From positions 1 through 8,756 of the forward strand of contig CAZWHE010000164.1 in assembly GCA_964633825.1 (NCBI GenBank): 8,756 nt of DNA, read 5' to 3'. Positions 1 through 5,091 of the stretch are shown piece by piece. Source of the DNA: CAZWHE01 sp964633825 (GTDB lineage: Bacteria; Planctomycetota; B15-G4; CAYZWU01). The number at the start of each line of letters is the position of its first letter. Position 1 is the stretch's first letter. Position numbers and translations under genes: made by a program. Below the pieces are notes generated by a model that made no database searches, was not told the origin of the DNA, and was given only the letters and a program-made list of their open reading frames with translations.

Positions 1-57
1 GTACTACAGACCGGTGCGCCCATCTTTTTCGATATCAACAGCGACGGTGTGGACTAA
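1..57 (+). pseudogene. Upstream fragment of the FG-GAP/VCBS propeller gene, ending at an in-frame TAA
   Basis: Reading frame 1 is open from the window edge and encodes the start of a propeller repeat, with the calcium-loop-like stretch DINSDGVD, before a TAA at 55-57. The same frame then continues without another stop to 1525. Aligned with the seven downstream repeats (for example DIDGDGLFE and DIDRDGYPE), the TAA falls exactly on the residue that is Glu in six of them and Asp in the last. A single G-to-T change would turn GAA into TAA. The rest of the upstream gene is outside the window, so its start, any signal peptide and overall length are unknown. The stop could be a genuine nonsense mutation or a sequencing or assembly error. 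Confidence 0.7.
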
Positions 58-1113
58 CTCCTTCACGCCAGCGCCGACCACACGGTGAACATCTACACAG
101 CCGGCGGGATTCAGCTCTCCGGATGGCCTGTCACGGCCGGATGGCACACGTGGAACGCCACGCCCGCCGCGGGCGACATCGACGGGGACGGTTTATTCGA
201 AGTGATCACGGCCACGAGCAACCAGAACGTTCACGCCTTCAACTCCGACGGGTCCGTTGTATCCGGATTCCCCCGCAACCTGGGAGCCGAGATATGCGGC
301 GCTCCCTGCCTGGCCGACCTGGATGGAGACGGCGATATGGAGATTCTCGTCCAGCCCCGGAGCCAGAAGATCTACGCTCTCCAGGGCGACGGAACGGACC
401 TGACGGGCTGGCCGGTCAGCATCTCGATCAACGAAGGAGGATCCCAGACCCCGGCCGTGGCCGACCTCGATAATGACGGGACCGTGGAGGTCATCGCATC
501 GAGCCAGGGAATCGGAAGCCAGCTCAGCGTGTTCCGCCCCGACGGGACGCCCGTCCCGGGATTTCCGATCACGGTGACCTATTCGGTCGGTTCGCCCGCC
601 GCGGCCGATCTCGACCGGGACGGCGATCTCGAAATCATCCTGACCGTGGGATCCGATCTCCAGGCCCGGCACCACGACGGAAGCCTTGTGAACGGCTTTC
701 CCGCGGACTGCGGCACCTGGTCCCTTTACACGAGCCCGGCTGTGGGCGACATCGACCGGGACGGCTATCCCGAGATCGTCTTCGGGAGCCAGAACGATTC
801 CGTCTATGTCGTCCGCCACGACGGAAGCTTCCAGCCCGGCTGGCCGAGCGCCCCCACAACGGGAAGCGTTCACGCCACGCCGGCCCTGGCCGACATGGAC
901 GGTGACGGCGATCTCGAGATCATCGTGGCCGCCCCGACGTCGGGATCGGGCAGGATCTACGCCTGGCATCACGACGGAAGCGACGTTGCGACCTTTCCCT
1001 GGATCAAGCCCTCCTCTTTTTACGGCGGCGTCACCCTGGGCGACCTGGACGACAACGGAATGCTCGACATCGCCGCTGCCGGAAGAAGCGGAACGGCGCT
1101 TTACGCGTGGTAC
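31..1113 (+). repeat. Eight coding repeats of the beta-propeller, period 47-50 codons
   Basis: The acidic motif begins at nucleotides 31, 175, 316, 463, 607, 748, 892 and 1042, giving steps of 144, 141, 147, 144, 141, 144 and 150 bases. The steps are whole codons, so the frame is kept. Units 2-7 carry D-x-D-x-D-G-x-x-E. The last (DLDDNGMLD) has Asn and Asp substitutions and ends the propeller. The first carries the premature stop. Eight visible motifs imply about eight blades, or more if the array begins before the window. Confidence 0.8.
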
Positions 1114-1527
1114 ACGCCGTTCCATTTCGATGCGACGCGGATCGTGCACGGAGCCTACCGCGTCAACCGCCACAACAACGCCGTTCACAACCTGCATCCC
1201 ATGGACGCCCAGGCCGCTGTTTCTCTCGATATGCCGGCCTCCGTCCAGGCCGGAACGCCCCTCTCTTTCATCGTCGAGGCTTCCAACACGTCCGCAGGGG
1301 CGGTGACATTCTCGGCCGAGATGCTGGGAGAAGCCCCCTGGGGGCTGCAGGTCTCTCTTCTCGGACCCGCAGCGGTCACTCTCGGCCCCGGCCAGTCGGC
1401 GTCTCAGCCGATCACGGTGAACATTCCGGCGGCAGCCCCGCCCGGCGGATACCGGTTCCTCGTCGTCCTGAAAGACGCGACGGGGCATGTGATTCACTGG
1501 GATTGCGAGCTTTTGACCGTTTATTGA
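85..1527 (+). CDS. FG-GAP/VCBS-repeat beta-propeller protein with C-terminal Ig-like domain (3' part of an interrupted gene)
   Basis: From the GTG at 85 the frame encodes 480 residues ending in TGA. It contains seven tandem units of 47-50 residues, each built on D-[ILM]-D-x-[DN]-G-x-x-[ED]-[IV] followed by a strand and a G-W/F-P turn. This is typical of FG-GAP/VCBS propellers, which are usually exported and act in adhesion, binding or as scaffolds. Residues from about 375 to 480 form a beta-rich Ig/NEW3-like module (VQAGTPLSFIVEASN, then LGPGQSASQPITV and PPGGYRF). No anchor or sorting signal follows, and the protein stops right after a strand. The GTG at 85 has no Shine-Dalgarno sequence and lies inside a repeat, so it is probably not a real start; this is the continuation of the frame broken at 55-57. 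The ligand and exact role cannot be told. Domain class is confident; whether a product is made is doubtful. Confidence 0.8.
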   Translation: MNIYTAGGIQLSGWPVTAGWHTWNATPAAGDIDGDGLFEVITATSNQNVHAFNSDGSVVSGFPRNLGAEICGAPCLADLDGDGDMEILVQPRSQKIYALQGDGTDLTGWPVSISINEGGSQTPAVADLDNDGTVEVIASSQGIGSQLSVFRPDGTPVPGFPITVTYSVGSPAAADLDRDGDLEIILTVGSDLQARHHDGSLVNGFPADCGTWSLYTSPAVGDIDRDGYPEIVFGSQNDSVYVVRHDGSFQPGWPSAPTTGSVHATPALADMDGDGDLEIIVAAPTSGSGRIYAWHHDGSDVATFPWIKPSSFYGGVTLGDLDDNGMLDIAAAGRSGTALYAWYTPFHFDATRIVHGAYRVNRHNNAVHNLHPMDAQAAVSLDMPASVQAGTPLSFIVEASNTSAGAVTFSAEMLGEAPWGLQVSLLGPAAVTLGPGQSASQPITVNIPAAAPPGGYRFLVVLKDATGHVIHWDCELLTVY

Positions 1528-1546
1528 CCTCGGCCGCCGACACGCA

Positions 1547-2305
1547 CTACGCCAGGATGCTGTAGCCCCCGTCAACGGTCAGCGTTTGACCGATGATCAT
1601 GCCGGCCAACGGACTGACGAGGAACAAAACGGCGTCGGCCACATCTCCCGGCTCGGTCAGGCGGCCGGCCGGAGTCTTGACCACGCTGTTCCCGACGATG
1701 TCGTCGCGATGAGGAAAGTGTTTGAGCGCATCCGTATCCACCACACCGGCGCTGACCGCGTTGATACGGATTCCATCCCCGGCCAGTTCCACGGCGAGAT
1801 GACGAACCAGGGACTCGAGCGCGGCCTTGCTCGATCCCACTGCGGCATACATGGGAATCGCCCGGAGCGCCCCGAGCGAACTGACCGCCACGATGCTCCC
1901 CCCTTCCTTCATCATGGGGCGCGCCTGCTGGGCCAGGGGGAGAAGAGTTCCGGCGTTGATGCCCATCGTCCAGTTCCAGTGGTGCTCCGTCAGGTCCATG
2001 GCCTGCCGGATCACGCCGGTGGCCGCGTTGGATACAAGAATATCGAGCCGTTCCCCCCACTTTTCCTTCAGCTTGAGGAACATCTTCTCGACCTTGTCGT
2101 GCTTTCCCACGTTGGCGCGCAGAATGAGCGCCTCGCCGCCGGCGTTTTCGATCATTTCCGCCGTTTCCTCTGCAGCGGCCGTGTTTCTCACGTAATTGAC
2201 GGCGACGCGGGCGCCCTGTTCGGCCAGCCGAACGGCGATCGCCCGGCCGATTCCGCGCGAACCGCCGGTGACGAGCGCCGTCTTTTCCTTGAAATCGATC
2301 TTCAA
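1547..2305 (-). CDS. fabL: Enoyl-[acyl-carrier-protein] reductase III, FabL type (SDR family)
   Basis: This 252-aa protein probably reduces enoyl-ACP with NADPH in the last step of each fatty-acid elongation cycle, in the cytoplasm. The Rossmann signature TGGSRGIG (residues 13-20) and an NYVR stretch after strand 2 (37-40, where Arg suits NADPH) are visible. The active site is Y153 and K160, spaced Y-x6-K as in enoyl-ACP reductases; ketoacyl reductases such as FabG have Y-x3-K. NAATGV (93-98), HWNWTM (109-114), DTDALKHFPHRDD (190-202) and TPAGR (211-215) closely match Bacillus FabL as I remember it, and the length fits. I chose the TTG at 2305 because GGAG lies 8 nt upstream and the protein then starts MKIDFKEKTALVTGG. 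A longer frame from a TTG at 2386 adds 27 residues unlike the family and has no ribosome site. It is convergent with the propeller gene and divergent from the kinase. The main alternative is another SDR oxidoreductase. Confidence 0.85.
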   Translation of the reverse strand: MKIDFKEKTALVTGGSRGIGRAIAVRLAEQGARVAVNYVRNTAAAEETAEMIENAGGEALILRANVGKHDKVEKMFLKLKEKWGERLDILVSNAATGVIRQAMDLTEHHWNWTMGINAGTLLPLAQQARPMMKEGGSIVAVSSLGALRAIPMYAAVGSSKAALESLVRHLAVELAGDGIRINAVSAGVVDTDALKHFPHRDDIVGNSVVKTPAGRLTEPGDVADAVLFLVSPLAGMIIGQTLTVDGGYSILA

Positions 2306-2313
2306 GATAATAT

Positions 2314-2317
2314 CTCC
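2314..2317 (-). promoter_or_regulatory. Ribosome binding site deciding the fabL TTG start
   Basis: On the minus strand GGAG is followed by an 8-nt spacer and TTG at 2305-2303. This is the only well-placed Shine-Dalgarno match near the conserved start of the SDR fold, and it supports the 252-aa form over the longer frame. Confidence 0.65.
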
Positions 2318-2354
2318 ATTAAAACACGCAAAGGAACGGACAACGACACCAGAG

Positions 2355-2382
2355 GAGATAGCCGCCGCCCCTCCGGGTTCAA
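2355..2382 (-). promoter_or_regulatory. Weak candidate sigma-70-like promoter for fabL
   Basis: Read on the minus strand, TTGAAC (2382-2377) and TATCTC (2360-2355) are separated by 16 bases, about 50 bases before the TTG start. The match is modest and this G+C-rich stretch could give it by chance. No other minus-strand candidate looked better. Confidence 0.25.
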
Positions 2383-2425
2383 CCAAAAAGGCGGGATCGT
2401 GAAAAGTCGGCGCTAAAAAGGTCGA

Positions 2426-2498
2426 AGCCCGATTCCGCTTGATTGATCCTTGATTAAGATGGTTATATAGGCCTTTATCGGTCAGCGGGATTCGGGCT
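2426..2498. repeat. Imperfect inverted repeat flanking the likely kinase promoter
   Basis: AGCCCGATTCCGC at 2426-2438 is mirrored by GCGGGATTCGGGCT at 2485-2498. The reverse complement of the right arm is AGCCCGAATCCCGC, about 12 of 14 aligned positions identical with one gap. The 46 bases between the arms hold the A+T-rich promoter-like sequence. It could be a two-site operator bridged by a dimeric regulator or, if transcription starts upstream, a long-range stem. Chance cannot be excluded at this length. Confidence 0.45.
2439..2468 (+). promoter_or_regulatory. Candidate sigma-70-like promoter for the hybrid histidine kinase
   Basis: TTGATT at 2439-2444 and TTATAT at 2463-2468 (TATATA one base later) are 18 bases apart, in the most A+T-rich part of the window. 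This would place transcription start near 2475, leaving a leader of roughly 40 bases. CTTGATT occurs twice (2438-2444 and 2449-2455), 11 bases apart, overlapping the -35 element. The prediction is by eye only. Confidence 0.4.
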
Positions 2499-2502
2499 GA
2501 TT

Positions 2503-2510
2503 GAAAGGAG
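2503..2510 (+). promoter_or_regulatory. Ribosome binding site fixing the TTG start of the hybrid kinase
   Basis: GAAAGGAG ends 7 bases before the TTG at 2518, a near-ideal Shine-Dalgarno sequence and spacing. It supports TTG as the start; the next in-frame ATG (2593) lies inside the first membrane segment. Confidence 0.75.
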
Positions 2511-2517
2511 ATCTCTC

Positions 2518-5052
2518 TTGGAATATTCGGATATCAGGGGCGGCAACAAGTTTCCCAAACAACTGATCTGGGCTGTCGCCGCGATCTGCGTGATGCCTTT
2601 CCTGCTGAATGTTCTCGGCTTCGATTTCGAAACCCACGCACCCTCTCCGGACGCCGGAATCCTCAAGGGCATGACCGAAACGGAAGCCTTCGACTCGATG
2701 CACTTCACCCTGGCCGGCAGTTTCGTTCATACGATCCTCGAATGGAGCGCGTTCTGCATAGCTGTCTTGACGGCATTTCTGGCCTTCGGCCACTACAAGG
2801 TCAAGGGCGACATCGTGGCGCCCATTATCGGCATGGCCCTATTCTGGGCGGGCTGCATGGACGCTTTTCACACTCTTGCCGCGGACCGGCTGATCGAAGC
2901 CACGGCCGACAACCGGAATCTCGTTCCATTCACGTGGACAATCTGCCGCACGTTCAACGCCCTCATTCCAATCGTGGGCGTCTGCCTCGTGCTCATGAAA
3001 AGCGAGGTCAGGAAAGGCCCCGGAAAGCTCCTGTTCATCTCCGTCGTCAGCATCCTTTTCGGCGTCACTGCCTACGCGGTGGTTCATTATTTCGCCGTTA
3101 AGGACATTCTTCCCAGAACCATGTATCCGGGCTCTTTTTTCACAAGGCCCTGGGACCTCATCCCGCTCGGCCTTTATCTCTTTGCCGGGATCTTTCTCTA
3201 TCCCTTCTTCTACAAGCGCAGGAAGAGTTTCCTCGCCTTTGCCCTCTGGATCAGCGTCATCCCCGACGCGATCACCCAGCTCCACATGTCGCTCGGCTCG
3301 GAGGCGATCTTCGATAATCACTTCAACATCGCCCATTTTGTGAAAATCATGGCCTATTTCGTGCCTTTCTGCGGCCTGGGGCTGGAACACATACAGGCCC
3401 ACCGCATGGAGATGCTTGCCGTCAAGAAGAGCGAAGATTCCCAGAAGAAGCTGCTGGATCACACGAGGGACCTGGAATCGACGAACATCGAGCTCGAGAG
3501 ACACGTGGCAGAGCGCAAGCGGACCGAGAAAGCCCTGATCGCATCCGAGGAGAAATACCGCTCCCTTTTCGAGGAATCGAAGGACGTTGTCTTTATCAGC
3601 ACACCCGACGGGAAAATCCTCGATATCAACCAGGCCGGCATTGATCTATGGGGGTACGATTCGAAAGAGGATCTTCTGAGAATCAACATAGCCCGGGACC
3701 TCTATGTCAACACGGCCGACCGGGAACACCTCCACAACGTCCTCAAAGAGGATGGCTATGTCAAAGATTACGAACTGAGCCTCAAGCGGAGAGACGGCAA
3801 GCCCGTCAATGTCCTGGAAACCGCAGTCGGCGTGAGAAACAAGGACGGAGAGGTCGTGATGTATCGCGGCATCATCCGGGACATCACCGAGCGGAAGAAG
3901 CTCGAGGCCCAGCTCCTCCAGTCACAGAAGATCGAGGCTGTCGGGCGCCTGGCGGGCGGCGTCGCCCACGACTTCAACAACCTCCTGCAGGCGATCATGG
4001 GTTACTGCGAGCTGCTTCTCCACCGGCTCGATGCCGGCGATCCCGTGAAGAAGGACATCAGCGAAATCAAGAAAGCCGGCGAGCGGGCTTCTTCGCTCAC
4101 GCGCCAGCTCCTGGCTTTCAGCCGCAGGCAGGTGCTCCAGCCCAAGGTGATCGATCTCAACGAGGTCATCATCGACATGGAAAAGATGCTCCGCCGCCTC
4201 ATCAGCGCGGACATCGAGCTGACCGTCACCCTCACTCCCGACATCGGCCGGATCAAGGCGGACAGGGGACAGGTCGAACAGGTCGTCATGAACCTCGCCA
4301 TCAACGCCCATGACGCCATGCCCAGCGGCGGCAAACTCTCCCTTGAAACGGAAAACACGACGGTCGACGAGCTTTACTGCAATGTCATTCCCGACGCGCG
4401 GCCCGGAGATTTTGTTTGTCTCACAGTCGCCGACACGGGCGTGGGCATGGTGAAGGAGACGATCGACCAGATTTTCGAGCCTTTCTTTACGACCAAAGAG
4501 CTGGGCGAAGGCACGGGGCTCGGTCTCTCCACTGTTTACGGCATCGTCAGGCAGCACGACGGGTGGATCAACGTTTACTCCGAACCGGGGCGCGGATCTT
4601 TTTTCAAGATCTACCTGCAGCGGTATACAGTCGACACGACAAAAGATGCAAAAGAGACCGTTTCGCTCCAAGACGTCCAGGGGATGGGGGAACGCATCCT
4701 GCTCGTCGAGGACGAGGACGGGGTGCGCAGGTATGCATCGAGAGCTCTCAGCGAAAACGGGTACATCGTCCTCGACGCCCCGGACGCCGAGACGGCGCTG
4801 AATATATTCGAGCGCGAAGAAGGGAAGTTCGACCTCATCTTCACCGATTCGATCCTGCCCGACAAGAACGGCATCCAGCTCGTGGACCAGCTCCTTTCCC
4901 GCACGCCCGACCTGCCCGTCCTCCTGTGCAGCGGATACACCGACCAGAAATCGCAGTGGCCGATCATTCAGGCGCGGGGATACCGGTTCCTCCAGAAACC
5001 CTACGATCTCGCCAACCTGCTCGAAACCATCAAGGCGCTGATCAGGCAGTAA
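2518..5052 (+). CDS. Membrane-bound hybrid sensor histidine kinase (MASE3-like sensor, PAS, HisKA, HATPase, receiver)
   Basis: This 844-aa protein probably senses a signal at or in the membrane, autophosphorylates and passes phosphate to its own receiver. Residues about 16-295 hold some seven or eight hydrophobic segments with H71-x3-E75 and a D115-x2-H118-T-L-A motif, resembling the MASE3 integral-membrane sensor. A coiled-coil-like linker (about 300-340) leads into a PAS/PAC domain (345-460, ending DITERKK). The dimerisation domain has AHDFNN with phospho-acceptor H484. The ATPase has the N box (N592, N596), DTGVGM (639-644), FEPFFTTK (653-660) and GTGLGL (665-670). The C-terminal receiver (about 725-844) has E731/D732, phospho-acceptor D777, S805 and K827, so all key residues are present. 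The start is TTG with a strong ribosome site. No response regulator or other partner is adjacent, so the signal and output are unknown. It converges on the YvcK-like gene with a 39-bp gap. Confidence 0.93.
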   Translation: MEYSDIRGGNKFPKQLIWAVAAICVMPFLLNVLGFDFETHAPSPDAGILKGMTETEAFDSMHFTLAGSFVHTILEWSAFCIAVLTAFLAFGHYKVKGDIVAPIIGMALFWAGCMDAFHTLAADRLIEATADNRNLVPFTWTICRTFNALIPIVGVCLVLMKSEVRKGPGKLLFISVVSILFGVTAYAVVHYFAVKDILPRTMYPGSFFTRPWDLIPLGLYLFAGIFLYPFFYKRRKSFLAFALWISVIPDAITQLHMSLGSEAIFDNHFNIAHFVKIMAYFVPFCGLGLEHIQAHRMEMLAVKKSEDSQKKLLDHTRDLESTNIELERHVAERKRTEKALIASEEKYRSLFEESKDVVFISTPDGKILDINQAGIDLWGYDSKEDLLRINIARDLYVNTADREHLHNVLKEDGYVKDYELSLKRRDGKPVNVLETAVGVRNKDGEVVMYRGIIRDITERKKLEAQLLQSQKIEAVGRLAGGVAHDFNNLLQAIMGYCELLLHRLDAGDPVKKDISEIKKAGERASSLTRQLLAFSRRQVLQPKVIDLNEVIIDMEKMLRRLISADIELTVTLTPDIGRIKADRGQVEQVVMNLAINAHDAMPSGGKLSLETENTTVDELYCNVIPDARPGDFVCLTVADTGVGMVKETIDQIFEPFFTTKELGEGTGLGLSTVYGIVRQHDGWINVYSEPGRGSFFKIYLQRYTVDTTKDAKETVSLQDVQGMGERILLVEDEDGVRRYASRALSENGYIVLDAPDAETALNIFEREEGKFDLIFTDSILPDKNGIQLVDQLLSRTPDLPVLLCSGYTDQKSQWPIIQARGYRFLQKPYDLANLLETIKALIRQ

Positions 5053-5054
5053 CC

Positions 5055-5078
5055 GCAGGCTCCCCGGCCGGGCCTTGC
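5055..5078. terminator. Possible hairpin between the two convergent stop codons
   Basis: The 39-bp gap between the kinase and YvcK-like genes contains the palindrome CCCGGCCGGG (5063-5072), flanked by GCAGG and CCTTGC, which can extend the stem with a bulge. No T-run follows on either strand, so it does not look like a standard intrinsic terminator. It might slow polymerase from both sides. Confidence 0.25.
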
Positions 5079-5091
5079 AGATACCCCCGAA

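Larger units (their letters stand above)
2306..2517. other. Divergent intergenic region between fabL and the hybrid histidine kinase
   Basis: This is the only sizeable non-coding gap (212 bp). It is more A+T-rich than the genes in its right half (about 2440-2470). It holds the fabL ribosome site and possible promoter on the left, the likely kinase promoter and ribosome site on the right, and an imperfect inverted repeat plus a short direct repeat. I see no tRNA-like, riboswitch-like or small-ORF signal in it. Confidence 0.7.

Noticed and set aside
55..57. TAA read as a sense codon (recoding)
   Set aside because: The adjacent kinase gene terminates at TAA and no recoding element was seen, so mutation or sequence error is simpler.
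193..1575. 460-aa open frame on the minus strand opposite the propeller gene
   Set aside because: It mirrors the repeated, G+C-rich coding strand, is rich in Arg, Gly, Val and Asp, shows no family motif and runs into the fabL coding end.
1547..2305. FabG (3-ketoacyl-ACP reductase) as the identity of the SDR gene
   Set aside because: The Tyr-Lys pair is spaced Y-x6-K rather than Y-x3-K, and other stretches match FabL.
2302..2319. Five-codon minus-strand leader ORF (MEILS) whose TGA overlaps the fabL TTG start
   Set aside because: It has no ribosome site of its own and contains the fabL GGAG; it is most simply a chance ATG in the leader.
1547..2386. Longer 279-aa version of the FabL protein starting at a TTG at 2386
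   Set aside because: The extra 27 residues do not fit the SDR N-terminus, there is no Shine-Dalgarno sequence, and a better TTG with GGAG lies at 2305.
3922..4671. Minus-strand open frame of 249 aa opposite the kinase ATPase domain
   Set aside because: It lies fully opposite well-conserved HisKA/HATPase coding sequence and has no ribosome site or recognisable domain.
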